Numbered from the stretch's first letter, positions 1-8,993 are shown. The stretch is DNA of 64,000 nt from Jiella pelagia (GCF_026898155.1 NZ_CP114029.1:2832001-2896000), one strand, 5' to 3'. Numbers and translations are program-made. Notes: generated from the letters alone by a model not told the origin.

Positions 1-133
1 CGGCTATGGCGCCGGCGGCGGCATCGAACTGCCCTTCGGCGGCGTGCGCAAATCCGGCCACGGCCGCGAGAAGGGCTTCGAGGCCCTCTTGGAATTCTCG
101 ACGATCAAGACGATCGTTCACAATCACGGTTGA
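1..133 (+). CDS. Aldehyde dehydrogenase, C-terminal fragment (runs in from the left edge)
   Basis: Only the last 43 residues are in the window, read in the frame starting at base 2. They match the C-terminal signature of NAD-dependent aldehyde dehydrogenases: ELPFGG followed by KSGHGREKG and a short tail ending before TGA at 131-133. The segment is close to the C-terminus of the second aldehyde dehydrogenase in this window (38062-39523), which carries the same ELPFGG and KSGHGREKG blocks, so the two are paralogues of one subfamily. The SDR gene starts 18 bases downstream on the same strand, suggesting one operon. The catalytic Cys and Glu lie outside the window, so activity cannot be judged. 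Confidence 0.9.
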   Translation, partial: GYGAGGGIELPFGGVRKSGHGREKGFEALLEFSTIKTIVHNHG

Positions 134-150
134 AGGCAGGGGAGAACACC

Positions 151-900
151 ATGCGGCTCGAAGGAAAACGCTGTCTCGTCACCGGCGCGGCCTCCGGCTT
201 CGGCAGGGGCATCGCCGAGAAGTTCACGGCTGAAGGCGCCAGGGTCGCCGTCGTCGACATGAACGGCGAGGGCGCCGTCGCCGTCGCCGCGGCCATCGGC
301 AACGGGGCGATCGCCATCACCTGCGATGTCACCAGGGCCGAAGACGTCGAGGCGGCCGTCGCCAAGATGGAAACCGAGTTCGGCGGCATCGACGTCATCG
401 TCAACAATGCCGGCTGGTCCAACAAGAACGCGCCCCTGATGGAGACCGACGAGGCGACGATGAGGAAGCTCTATGACGTCAACGTCATGTCGATCTTCCA
501 CATGACCAAGGCGATCGTGCCGCGCTGGCGCGCCGGCAAGGGCGGCGTGATGATCAATGTCGGTTCGACCGCCGGCATCCGCCCGCGTCCCGGCCTGACC
601 TGGTACAATTCCTCCAAGGGCGCGGCCAACCTGATGACGCGTTCGCTCGCCGTCGAGCTCGCGCCGGACAAGATCCGCGTCTGCGGCCTTGCCCCGGTGA
701 TGGGCGCGACGGCGCTTCTGGAAAACTTCATGGGCATGCCCGACACGCCGGAGAACCGCGAGCGCTTCATCGCAACGATCCCGCTCGGCCGGCTGTCCGA
801 GCCGCGCGACGTCGCCAATGCCGCGGCGTTCCTCGCCTCCGACGAGGCGGACTTCCTGACCGGCGTCATCCTCGAAGTGGATGGCGGGCGGACGATCTGA
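151..900 (+). CDS. SDR family NAD(P)-dependent oxidoreductase
   Basis: A 249-residue classical short-chain dehydrogenase/reductase. The dinucleotide-binding motif TGAASGFG is at residues 11-18, NNAG follows in the first third, and the catalytic Ser, Tyr and Lys are about S139, Y152 and K156 (YNSSK). The C-terminal EVDGG block is also typical. The ATG at 151 is preferred over an in-frame TTG at 130 because AGGGGAG lies just upstream of it. The stop overlaps the start of the next gene (TGATG at 898-902), so the two are translationally coupled. By context it probably oxidises a hydroxy acid or alcohol feeding the neighbouring acyl-CoA pathway. The substrate cannot be read from sequence. Confidence 0.9.
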   Translation: MRLEGKRCLVTGAASGFGRGIAEKFTAEGARVAVVDMNGEGAVAVAAAIGNGAIAITCDVTRAEDVEAAVAKMETEFGGIDVIVNNAGWSNKNAPLMETDEATMRKLYDVNVMSIFHMTKAIVPRWRAGKGGVMINVGSTAGIRPRPGLTWYNSSKGAANLMTRSLAVELAPDKIRVCGLAPVMGATALLENFMGMPDTPENRERFIATIPLGRLSEPRDVANAAAFLASDEADFLTGVILEVDGGRTI

Positions 901-1745
901 TGGACGCGGCAATCAGGGCCGAATGCGAGGCCTATGTCGGGCGCCGGCGCAGCGTGACGGACACGTTGGCGCCGGAGACGGCCAAAAAGCTCGCGACGCT
1001 GCTCGGGCAGCCAGTGCCCGACGCGGTGTTGCCGCCGACCTGGCACTGGGCCTATTTCAACCACGGCTATCCGATCGCCGATTGCGGCGAGGACGGCCAT
1101 GAGCGGCTCGGCCTGTTCCTGCCGCCGGCGCCGTTTCACCGGCGGATGTGGGCGGCGGGTGACGTGACGGTCCACAAGCCGTTGCGGCTCGGCGTCGAGG
1201 CAACGCGGCAATCGACGATCAAGGCGGTGGACTTCAAGTCCGGCAAGAGCGGAGATCTCTGCTTCGTCACGGTGGAACACGCGATCTCGCAGAGCGGCGA
1301 GACGGCCATCGACGAAATCCAGACCGTCGTCTACCGCGATCGCGGGCTTCCCGACAAAGCCCTGCGCCAGCCGTCGGATCCCGTTCCGGCGGGCTATTTC
1401 GTCCATCGCGACATGGAACTCTATTTCTATTCCGCGCTAACCCACAACGGCCACCGCATCCACTGGGACCGCGATTTCTGCCGCATGGTGGAGGGCTATC
1501 CCGGCCTCGTCGTCCATGGCCCGCTGATGGCGACGAAGCTTTGCGATGCGATGCTGTCTCGGGCGGATGGCGGCGCAGCGCTGGGGGATAAGCCGGGCTG
1601 CCGCTTCGCCTTCCGGGCGCTGGCGCCGGTCTTCGACACGACGCCGATCCGCTTCGTCTTCGATGCCGATGGCGCTATCGGAGACGGCAAGGTCGAGCGC
1701 TCCGACGGCGTCACCTCGATGAAGGCGACGCTGACGCGCAGCTGA
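900..1745 (+). CDS. MaoC / FAS1-like dehydratase; candidate itaconyl-CoA or mesaconyl-C4-CoA hydratase
   Basis: A 281-residue protein of the two-half hot-dog hydratase type (HTD2 / FAS1-like dehydratase family), which hydrates branched dicarboxylic enoyl-CoAs. Conserved blocks are PPTWHWAYF near residue 40, the FLPPAPFHRRMWAAG stretch that ends the first hot-dog lead-in, and a C-terminal half containing GLVVHGPLMATKL. In Pseudomonas aeruginosa a protein of this family and size (Ich) hydrates itaconyl-CoA to citramalyl-CoA and is encoded with a CitE-like lyase, an acyl-CoA dehydrogenase and an MmgE/PrpD protein. All three partners occur here within 5 kb. The itaconate assignment is inference from that context; mesaconyl-C4-CoA is the main alternative. 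Start overlaps the SDR stop. Confidence 0.72.
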   Translation: MDAAIRAECEAYVGRRRSVTDTLAPETAKKLATLLGQPVPDAVLPPTWHWAYFNHGYPIADCGEDGHERLGLFLPPAPFHRRMWAAGDVTVHKPLRLGVEATRQSTIKAVDFKSGKSGDLCFVTVEHAISQSGETAIDEIQTVVYRDRGLPDKALRQPSDPVPAGYFVHRDMELYFYSALTHNGHRIHWDRDFCRMVEGYPGLVVHGPLMATKLCDAMLSRADGGAALGDKPGCRFAFRALAPVFDTTPIRFVFDADGAIGDGKVERSDGVTSMKATLTRS

Positions 1746-1777
1746 GGTGGGCGACCGTCTCGAACCGGCGAATGATT

Positions 1778-2566
1778 TCAGGCCCGTGCCAGGACGGCGC
1801 GGGCCCGCAGGACCACCGGCGCGTCGATCATGTCGCCGCCCAGCCGGATCGCGCCACCATCGGAAGCATCTGCCGCCTCGACGATCTGCCGGGCCTTCTC
1901 GATCTCGGCCTCGGACGGCTTCATCGCCGCGTGAACCGGCTCGATCTGCCGGGGATGGATGCAGAGGCGCGCGCCGAAGCCGAAGGCGAGCGCCCGAAGG
2001 GTTTCCGCCGCGATCAGCTCCGCATCGTCGATAGAGACGGTTACCCCGTCGATCGGCGGTGCGATGGCGGCGAGGCGGGAGGCAAGCGCCAGTTCGGCCC
2101 GGTAGATCGCCATGGCCTGCCCATCCTCCGGCAGGCCGAGATCGGCCATGAAGTCGATGGTGCCGAAGGCGAGGCGGACGACGCCGCGGGCGGCAGCGAT
2201 CGTCCGCGCTTCGGCCAGGCCGCGCACTGTCTCGATCAGGGGGATGACCGGCTTATGGAGGCTCTCGACATCGGCAGCATGCTCGGCCTTGGCTAGCATG
2301 ACGCCGGCGATGCCGGGGTGGTCGAGGAGCGCGACGTCGTCGGCATGCCACTTCGTGCCGGCGGCGTTGATCCGCACCAGGATGCCGGCATCCGGCGGCA
2401 GGACATCTGCCAGCGTGCTGCGCGCCGCGTCCTTGTCCTGCGGGCCGACGGCGTCCTCGAGGTCGACGACCACCGCGTCGGCGCCGCTCGCCCTGGCCTT
2501 GGCGATCCGCTCGGGGCGCGTGGCGGGCACGAACAGAAAGCTGCGGGCGGCGGCAAGATCTCGCAT
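1778..2566 (-). CDS. HpcH/HpaI aldolase / CitE-like CoA-ester lyase; candidate (S)-citramalyl-CoA lyase
   Basis: A 262-residue CitE-family lyase, which cleaves citramalyl-CoA-type esters to acetyl-CoA plus an oxoacid (pyruvate for citramalyl-CoA). The family motifs are present in order: SFLFVPATRPERI near residue 10, the metal-binding DLEDAV near 40, VRIN near 70, and a C-terminal CIHPRQI. The ATG at 2566 is chosen over upstream in-frame codons because AAGGAC lies 8 bases before it and the family N-terminus begins here. It is divergent from the fumarase gene and convergent with the hydratase gene. With the hydratase it forms the last two steps of the itaconate route known from Pseudomonas and Yersinia. 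Malyl-CoA or methylmalyl-CoA remain possible substrates. Confidence 0.8.
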   Translation of the reverse strand: MRDLAAARSFLFVPATRPERIAKARASGADAVVVDLEDAVGPQDKDAARSTLADVLPPDAGILVRINAAGTKWHADDVALLDHPGIAGVMLAKAEHAADVESLHKPVIPLIETVRGLAEARTIAAARGVVRLAFGTIDFMADLGLPEDGQAMAIYRAELALASRLAAIAPPIDGVTVSIDDAELIAAETLRALAFGFGARLCIHPRQIEPVHAAMKPSEAEIEKARQIVEAADASDGGAIRLGGDMIDAPVVLRARAVLARA

Positions 2567-2868
2567 GGCTGGTCCTTGTCGGTGTGGCCGTCGCAGCTCT
2601 GCGCGGCGAGCAATTCCTGGCACCGGTGTAGCCGCGCCTTCCGGCGGTGAGAACGCGCCACCGGCATATGGGATGGATAGCCTGATCCTATCCGCATCGG
2701 AGATCGGCTCCATAGAGGGCCGGGCGTTGGCTCGGGCAAGGGCAAAGGCGTGACCTATGACGCCGGCCTTTGCGGCGGCCTGCCTGCGGCGTAAGAACGG
2801 TTCCAGCCTTGAGGGGGAAGGGCTCACCGCCGGCATGCGCCGGGGCGAGCCGGAGGAAGGGAGCATCG
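2567..2868. promoter_or_regulatory. Divergent intergenic region with GGATAG-N7-CTATCC inverted repeat
   Basis: The 302 bases between the CitE-like gene (minus) and the fumarase gene (plus) hold no credible gene. A perfect 6+6 inverted repeat, GGATAG at 2675-2680 and CTATCC at 2688-2693 separated by 7 bases, sits near the middle and is a candidate operator for a dimeric regulator. A strong Shine-Dalgarno sequence (GGAGGAAGGG, 2852-2861) precedes the fumarase ATG. No regulator gene is adjacent. Confidence 0.4.
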
Positions 2869-4365
2869 ATGGCCGCGATCACCGAGGAGCACGTCGTCGA
2901 CAGCATCGCCGATGCGCTGCAATACGTCGCCTGCTACCACCCGGAGGACTTCATCCGGGCGATGACGAGGGCCTATGAGCGCGAAAAGTCGCCGGGTGCC
3001 AGGAACGCGATCGGCCAGATCCTGACGAATTCGCGCATGTGCGCCATGGGTCGGCGGCCGATCTGCCAGGACACCGGCGTTGCCAACGTCTTCTTCAGGA
3101 TCGGCTGCGAGGCGAAGCTCGCCTGGAAGCGGCCGCTCCAGGAGATCGTCGACGAGGCGGTGCGCCGCGCCTACCGGCTCGACACCAACCCCTTGCGCGC
3201 CTCGGTGGTGCGTGACCCGTTCGGCGAGCGCAAGAACACCGGAGACAACACCCCCGGCATGGTTCATGTCGAGATGGTGGCGGGCGACAGGGTCGACGTC
3301 GTCGTTTCGGCCAAGGGCGGCGGGTCGGAGAACAAGACCAAGTTCGCCGTGCTCAACCCCTCGGCCTCGGTTGCCGACTGGGTGGTCGAGACCGTCTCCG
3401 GCCTCGGCGCCGGCTGGTGCCCGCCGGGCATGCTCGGCATCGGTGTCGGCGGCAGCGTCGACAAGGCGATGGCGCTGGCCAAGATGTCGCTGAACGATCC
3501 GATCGACATCTTCGATCTTCTGGAGCGCGGGCCCCGCGACAATGCGGAGGAGTTGCGCCTCGAGATCTACGAGCGGGTGAACGCGCTCGGCATCGGCGCC
3601 CAGGGGCTCGGCGGCCTGACCACGGTGCTCGACGTCAAGCTGCGGCATTTCCCGACCCATGCGGCCTCGCTGCCCGTCGCGCTGATCCCCAACTGCGCCG
3701 CCACCCGCCACGTGCATTTCACCCTCGACGGATCGGGACCCGCCGCCTTCGAGCCGCCGGATCTGTCGCTCTGGCCGGACATCGTCCTCGACAATGCCGG
3801 GGCCGCAGTGAAGCGGATCGATCTCGACGCCCTCGACGACGCCACGCTCGCCTCGCTGGAGCCGGGCGAGACGCTGCTCCTGTCGGGCACTTTGTTCACC
3901 GGTCGCGACGCCGCCCACAAGCGCATGGTCGAGACGCTGGACAAGGGCGAAAGCCTTCCTGTCGATCTCGCCGGCCGGGCGATCTATTATGTCGGGCCGG
4001 TCGATCCGGTCGGCGACGAGGTGATCGGTCCGGCCGGCCCGACCACCTCCACCCGCATGGACAAGTTCACCCGCAAGGTTCTCGCCGGAACGGGCCTGAA
4101 GGTGATGATCGGCAAGGCCGAGCGCGGGCCGGAGGCGATCGCTGCCATCGCCGAGCATGGCGCGGTCTACATGATCGCCGTCGGTGGTGCGGCCTTCCTC
4201 GTCTCCAAGGCGATCCGCGAGGCCGAGCCCGTCGCCTGGCAGGATCTCGGCATGGAGGCGATCTATCGCCTGAGGGTCGAGGACATGCCGGTGACGCTGG
4301 CCGTCGATACGAAGGGCAACTCCATCCATGAGAGCGGCCCGAAGCTCTGGCGCAGGAGCGCGTGA
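2869..4365 (+). CDS. Class I fumarate hydratase (possible mesaconase), [4Fe-4S]
   Basis: A 498-residue single-chain class I fumarase: an N-terminal alpha-type domain followed by a C-terminal beta-type domain containing VGPAGPTTSTRMD-like sequence. It reversibly hydrates fumarate to malate using an oxygen-sensitive [4Fe-4S] cluster. Likely cluster cysteines are in ICQDTG, WCPPGMLG and PNCAATRH. The ATG at 2869 follows a strong GGAGGAAGGG site. Some class I fumarases (for example from Burkholderia) also hydrate mesaconate to citramalate. Because the gene sits inside a putative itaconate/mesaconate cluster rather than near TCA genes, a mesaconase role is plausible but inferred. Confidence 0.9.
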   Translation: MAAITEEHVVDSIADALQYVACYHPEDFIRAMTRAYEREKSPGARNAIGQILTNSRMCAMGRRPICQDTGVANVFFRIGCEAKLAWKRPLQEIVDEAVRRAYRLDTNPLRASVVRDPFGERKNTGDNTPGMVHVEMVAGDRVDVVVSAKGGGSENKTKFAVLNPSASVADWVVETVSGLGAGWCPPGMLGIGVGGSVDKAMALAKMSLNDPIDIFDLLERGPRDNAEELRLEIYERVNALGIGAQGLGGLTTVLDVKLRHFPTHAASLPVALIPNCAATRHVHFTLDGSGPAAFEPPDLSLWPDIVLDNAGAAVKRIDLDALDDATLASLEPGETLLLSGTLFTGRDAAHKRMVETLDKGESLPVDLAGRAIYYVGPVDPVGDEVIGPAGPTTSTRMDKFTRKVLAGTGLKVMIGKAERGPEAIAAIAEHGAVYMIAVGGAAFLVSKAIREAEPVAWQDLGMEAIYRLRVEDMPVTLAVDTKGNSIHESGPKLWRRSA

Positions 4366-4375
4366 CGGCGGCAAG

Positions 4376-4398
4376 GCCCATAGCTGCGGCCTATGGGC
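4376..4398 (+). terminator. Hairpin after the fumarase gene
   Basis: GCCCATAG (4376-4383) pairs with CTATGGGC (4391-4398) across a 7-base loop, 11 bases past the fumarase stop. It is followed by CTTCATTTCG rather than a clean T-tract, so termination may be partial. The acyl-CoA dehydrogenase starts 70 bases on. Confidence 0.5.
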
Positions 4399-4467
4399 TT
4401 CATTTCGTTTGCGCTCTGCAGCGCAGGCGCCGTGCGCGTTAGGTTTGCGCGAGCATTGGAGACAGGC

Positions 4468-5625
4468 ATGACGACGATCGAAACCCATGACGAAATCCGC
4501 GAGGCCGTCGGCCGCCTCTGCGAGGACTTTCCCGGCAGCTACTGGCGCGGCCTCGACGAGACCAGAGCCTATCCGACGGAATTCGTCACGGCGCTGACCG
4601 AGGCGGGCTATCTCTCGGCGCTGATCCCGGAGGAGTACGGCGGTTCGGGCCTGCCCTTGTCCGCGGCCGCGGTGATCCTCGAGGAGATCCACCGTCAGGG
4701 CGGCAATGCCGGGGCGTGCCACGCCCAGATGTACACGATGGGAACGCTTTTACGGCACGGCTCGGACGCGCAGAAACAGGCCACTCTGCCGAAGATCGCC
4801 GACGGCTCGCTGCGGCTCCAGTCCTTCGGCGTAACGGAGCCGACCAGCGGCACCGACACCGGATCGCTGCGCACTACCGCCCGGCGCGAGGGCGACACCT
4901 TCTTCGTCAACGGCCAGAAGATCTGGATCTCTCGGTCCGAGCATTCCGACCTGATGATCCTCCTCTGCCGCACGACGCCGCTCGAAAAGGTCGAGAAGAA
5001 GACGCAAGGCTTGTCGGTGTTCCTCGTCGACATGGTCGAGGCAAAGAAGAACGGCCTGACGATCCGGCCGATCCGTACGATGATGAACCACGCGACGACG
5101 GAGCTGTTCTTCGACGAGGTTCCGGTGCCGGCGGCAAACATGATCGGCGAGGAGGGCAAGGGCTTCCGCTACATCCTCTCGGGCATGAATGCCGAGCGCA
5201 TCCTGATCGCCGCCGAATGCATTGGCGACGCCAAGTGGTTCATCGACAAGGCTTCGAGCTATGCGAACGAGCGCGTCGTCTTCGGCCGGCCGATCGGCCA
5301 GAACCAGGGCATCCAGTTTCCGATCGCCAAGGCCTATGCGCGCATGCGCGCCGCCGAATTGATGCTGCACGAGGCGATCCGCCTCTACGAGGCCGGCGAT
5401 AACCCCGGCGCCGAGGCCAACATGGCCAAGATGCTGGCCGCCGAGGCCAGCTGGGAGGCGGCCGAGGCCTGCGTCCAGACTCATGGCGGCTTCGGCTTTG
5501 CGGAGGAATACGACGTCGAGCGCAAGTTCCGCGAGACGCGCCTCTACCAGGTGGCGCCGATTTCGACCAACCTCATCCTCTCCTATCTCGCCGAGCATGT
5601 CCTCGGCATGCCGCGGAGCTACTGA
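4468..5625 (+). CDS. Acyl-CoA dehydrogenase family protein
   Basis: A 385-residue FAD-dependent acyl-CoA dehydrogenase with the family blocks in order: PEEYGGSG near 55, FGVTEPTSGTD near 120-130, FVNGQKIWIS near 146-155, FDEVPVPAANMIG near 215-227, RVVFGRPIGQNQ, and QTHGGFGFAEEY near the C-terminus. The glutamate usually found in the C-terminal EGTSE-type motif is absent: the aligned stretch reads VAPISTN. Glu243 in NAERIL lies where isovaleryl-CoA dehydrogenases carry their catalytic base. The ATG at 4468 is preferred over 4393 because it matches the family N-terminus. A homologous gene occurs in the Pseudomonas itaconate operon. The stop overlaps the next start (TGATG). Confidence 0.9.
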   Translation: MTTIETHDEIREAVGRLCEDFPGSYWRGLDETRAYPTEFVTALTEAGYLSALIPEEYGGSGLPLSAAAVILEEIHRQGGNAGACHAQMYTMGTLLRHGSDAQKQATLPKIADGSLRLQSFGVTEPTSGTDTGSLRTTARREGDTFFVNGQKIWISRSEHSDLMILLCRTTPLEKVEKKTQGLSVFLVDMVEAKKNGLTIRPIRTMMNHATTELFFDEVPVPAANMIGEEGKGFRYILSGMNAERILIAAECIGDAKWFIDKASSYANERVVFGRPIGQNQGIQFPIAKAYARMRAAELMLHEAIRLYEAGDNPGAEANMAKMLAAEASWEAAEACVQTHGGFGFAEEYDVERKFRETRLYQVAPISTNLILSYLAEHVLGMPRSY

Positions 5626-6942
5626 TGACGATCGCCCGGGACCTCGCCCGCTTTGCCCTGTCGACGCAGCCGGCCAGCGAGGCGGCGCGCCGCTTCACCG
5701 AACTGTCCCTGTTCGATTGGGCGAGTGTCGGGCTCGCGGGGCGGGGCGAGCCCGTCTCGCGCGCCGCAAGGGCGATGGCGCTGGAGGAAGCCGGCGACGG
5801 CAAGGCGACGCTGATCGGCGGTGGCAGGGTCAATCCACGCGCCGCGGCGCTGGCGAACGGCACGATCAGCCATGCCCTCGACTATGACGATACCCACTTC
5901 CTCCATATCGGCCATCCGAGCGTCGTGGTGATGTCGGCCGCGCTCGCCGTCGCCGAGGCGGAGGCCTCGTCGGGCGAAGACTTTCTCAAAGCGCTGACGA
6001 CCGGGCTGGAGCCTCGCCTGCCGCGTCGGAGACTGGCTCGGACGCTCCCATTACGAGGCCGGTTTCCACCAGACGGGCACCGCCGGTGCCTTCGGGGCGG
6101 CCGCGGCGGCCGGGCGCCTGCTCGGGCTGAACGAGGACCAGATGGAAGCCGCGCTCGGCCTCGCGACGACCCGGGCGGCGGGGCTGAAGAGCCAGATGGG
6201 CTTCATGGGCAAGCCGCTCAACGCCGGCTTTGCCGCGGAGGTCGGCGTCACCGTGGCGCTTCTCGCCCGGCATGGCGCGGCGTCCAATCCCGCCGCCTTC
6301 GAGGACGCACAGGGCTTCGGGCCCACCCATGCCGGCTCGGGTCGCATGGAAGCCTTCGAGGGGCTCGGGCGCGACTGGGTGTTCCCGAGTATTTCCTACA
6401 AGTTCCACGCCTGCTGCCACGGCCTCCACGCGATGCTGGAATCGATCCGCCAGATCAAGGACGCCGGCTGCGACCCGGCCGCAATCGAGCAGATCACAGT
6501 CACGACGAACCCGCGCTGGTTCGCCGTCTGCAACAAGAGCGAGCCGCAGACCGGGCTCGAGGCGAAGTTCAGCTACCGGCTGACGGCAGCCATGGCGCTG
6601 CTCGGGATCAATACTGCCGATCTCGCGGTCTACAGCGACGCGACCTGCCGCCGGGAAGACCTCATCGCCCTGCGCGACAGAGTGAGCGTCGTCGGCGATC
6701 CCACCCTGGCCGATACGGCCTCGCGGGTTGTCGTCGACATGCTCGACGGCAGCACGCGCTCAGCCGATCACGATCTTGCCGTGCCGAACGATCCGGAGGA
6801 GACCGCGCTTCGCCTGAAGGCGAAATCCGCGACGCTGCTCGGCGATGGCCGGATGGGCGCGCTGTGGCAGGCGGTGTCGGAGCTGAACGGGGGCCCCGGC
6901 GGCGTGACGAGGCTGGCAGGAGCGCTGGCCGGCGCCGATTGA
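5625..6942 (+). pseudogene. MmgE/PrpD family protein, frame broken at 6009-6015 (GAGCCTC)
   Basis: The reading frame starts at 5625 and is clearly MmgE/PrpD (for example HALDYDDTHF near residue 86). It shifts at 6009-6015, after codons for GLE, and continues in the +1 frame as ACRVGDWLG through KFHACCHG to a stop at 6940-6942. Removing one base from GAGCCTC gives a continuous 438-residue frame, normal for the family. The family includes 2-methylcitrate dehydratase, cis-aconitate decarboxylase and uncharacterised isomerases or dehydratases. A homologue sits in the Pseudomonas itaconate operon. The break belongs to a series of eleven at the same motif, so it may be a sequence artefact rather than gene loss. 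Confidence 0.85.
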
Positions 6943-7008
6943 TCGCCGGCTTTTGATGCCGGGCAGGGGCCATTCAGCCCGCAGTACGCTGGCGAGGTGG
7001 TGCCGGCT

Positions 7009-8520
7009 CTACCGTTCGCCGCCCTCAGCGGACGGCTCGCTACGGCTTGCTCCGGCGCCGAAGATCGCACGATAGGCGGCGATGGCCACGATCACGAGGG
7101 TTATGGCGGCGAGGCCAAGGGCGATCGGGCGGCCGAGGAAGTATTCCAGCCCGCCGGCGCGCGCTGCCGTGATGGCGATGTTCTGTTCCAGCACGCCGCC
7201 GAGGATGAAGGCGAGGACGATCGGCAGGATCGGGATGCCGACCAGGCCGACGCCGATCGCCAGCAGGGCAGAGGCGAACATCACCCAGACGTCGAAGAGA
7301 TTGGCGTTCACGGCATAGGCGCCGAAGATCGAGAAGAAGGCGACGAAGGTAGCGATGACAGCCTTCGGCAACGACAGCAGCCTGGCGAGATAGCGGGCAC
7401 CGAACAGGCCGACCACGGTCATCAGGACGTTCACCACGAGGAAGCCGGTGAAGAAGGTGTACATCACCTCCGGGCGGTTGGTGAACAGCAGCGGCCCGGG
7501 CTGCAATCCGTGCAGGGTCAGCGCGCCGACGAAGACTGCGGCAGCGCCGCTGCCGGGAATTCCGAGCGCCAGAAGCGGGATCAGCGAACCGCCGACATTG
7601 GCGCTGACGGAGCTTTCCGCCGAGATCAGGCCGGCCTCGGAGCCCTTGCCGAACTGCGCCTGATCCTTCGACATCCGGCGCTCCATGGTGTGGGCGACGA
7701 GCGGCGTCGATTCCGGCCCGACGGCGGGCAGGATGCCGAGCGCCGTGCCGAGCGCGGAGGATCTGAGGACATTCCAGCGGTTGCTGAAGACAATGCGCGC
7801 GACGAGGCCCGGCGGGCTGGCGCCGATCCGGCCGACCGAACTGGCGCTCGCGCCGGCGATGCTTTCTGCTGCGAGCACGATGGCCTGGGGCAGACAGAAG
7901 AAGCCGACCAGAACGGCGACGACGTTGAGCCCCGAATAGAGCTGATAGAAGCCGAAGGTGAAGCGCGCCATGCCCTGGACGGGATCGATGCCGATCGAAG
8001 CGATGATCAGCCCGAGAAACACGCCGGTGATGTTGGCGAAGATCGGCGTATCGAGCATGACGACGACGATCACCAGGCTGAAGATCACCAGCGCGACATA
8101 TTCCGGCGCGCCGAAGCGCAGCGCCAGCTGGGCGAGGACCGGGGTGAGGAACATCAGCGCCAGCGCCGAGATCAGCCCGCCGACGCCGGAGCTGACGGCC
8201 GACAGGCCGAGCGCCAGCGGCGCCTTGCCCTGGCGGGCCATGGCATTGCCTTCCCAGCCGGTGACGATCGAGGCGGGCGTGCCGGGAATGTTGAGGAGAA
8301 TGGCGGAGATGCTGCCGCCATAGATGGCGCCGGCATAGATGCCCGCCAGCATGATCATGCCGTGCTCGGGGGCCATCAGGAACGTCACCGGGATCAAAAG
8401 CGCGATGCCGAAGGTCGCGGTGAGGCCGGGAATGGCGCCGAACACGATGCCGAGCACGACGCCGAGCGCGGCGAACAACAGGCTGAGCGGCGACAGGGCG
8501 GCGAGGATGCCTTCGATCAT
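7009..8520 (-). CDS. tctA: Tripartite tricarboxylate transporter, large membrane subunit TctA
   Basis: A 503-residue TctA-family permease with about a dozen hydrophobic segments. Family signatures include GAIPGLTATFG near residue 30, NIPGTPASI near 75 and LGIPGSGAAAVF near 350. It is the main channel subunit of a TTT importer that takes up carboxylates delivered by a TctC-type periplasmic protein. It lies 11 bases downstream of tctB on the same strand, the usual tctC-tctB-tctA order. The tail is hydrophilic (GASRSEPSAEGGER). The gene is convergent with the MmgE/PrpD gene. Confidence 0.95.
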   Translation of the reverse strand: MIEGILAALSPLSLLFAALGVVLGIVFGAIPGLTATFGIALLIPVTFLMAPEHGMIMLAGIYAGAIYGGSISAILLNIPGTPASIVTGWEGNAMARQGKAPLALGLSAVSSGVGGLISALALMFLTPVLAQLALRFGAPEYVALVIFSLVIVVVMLDTPIFANITGVFLGLIIASIGIDPVQGMARFTFGFYQLYSGLNVVAVLVGFFCLPQAIVLAAESIAGASASSVGRIGASPPGLVARIVFSNRWNVLRSSALGTALGILPAVGPESTPLVAHTMERRMSKDQAQFGKGSEAGLISAESSVSANVGGSLIPLLALGIPGSGAAAVFVGALTLHGLQPGPLLFTNRPEVMYTFFTGFLVVNVLMTVVGLFGARYLARLLSLPKAVIATFVAFFSIFGAYAVNANLFDVWVMFASALLAIGVGLVGIPILPIVLAFILGGVLEQNIAITAARAGGLEYFLGRPIALGLAAITLVIVAIAAYRAIFGAGASRSEPSAEGGER

Positions 8521-8531
8521 GACCCGAGCCC

Positions 8532-8993
8532 TCAGCGCAGACGGTAGAGCAGGGTTTCAAGGCTCTCGTCGAGCCAGCCCTGCGGCACGGGGACGTAGAG
8601 GACTGTCTTCATCAGGACCGCCAGAACGGCGACGAACAGCGCCGTCGCGAGGGCATCGACCAGCCCCAGCCGGCCGCGGACGATGGCGAGCGAGACGAGC
8701 AGTGCGAGCCAGGTGGTGAGAATGAAACCGCCGGTGGGAAGCAGCAGGACATAGGCGAGCCAGACGGCGACGAAGCCGGCCACCCGCGCGATCGTGGCTC
8801 GCGGGATTTCGAAGGACGACGCGCCGTCATCGAAGCCGCCGACCACCCGCATCACCGTATAGGACAGGGAGAAAAGCAGCGCGCCGCTCGTCACGACGAG
8901 CGGATAGACCGAAGCCGGGCCCGACAACTGCAGGGCCTGCCAGACCAGCGCCGCCGACAGGAGGACGAGCAGGCCGCAGAAAGCGTAGCGCAT
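8532..8993 (-). CDS. tctB: Tripartite tricarboxylate transporter TctB family protein
   Basis: A 153-residue protein with four predicted membrane helices, the expected size and topology for the small TTT subunit. Sequence conservation in TctB is weak, so identification rests on position between tctC and tctA plus the VYPLVVTSGALLFSL and LLLPTGGFILTTW segments typical of the family. The ATG at 8993 has TTGGAG seven bases upstream and is preferred over an in-frame TTG at 9005. Confidence 0.88.
   Translation of the reverse strand: MRYAFCGLLVLLSAALVWQALQLSGPASVYPLVVTSGALLFSLSYTVMRVVGGFDDGASSFEIPRATIARVAGFVAVWLAYVLLLPTGGFILTTWLALLVSLAIVRGRLGLVDALATALFVAVLAVLMKTVLYVPVPQGWLDESLETLLYRLR

Noticed and set aside
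7009..8520. Long plus-strand frame over tctA
   Set aside because: Antisense shadow of a membrane-protein gene; a highly charged product with no domain.
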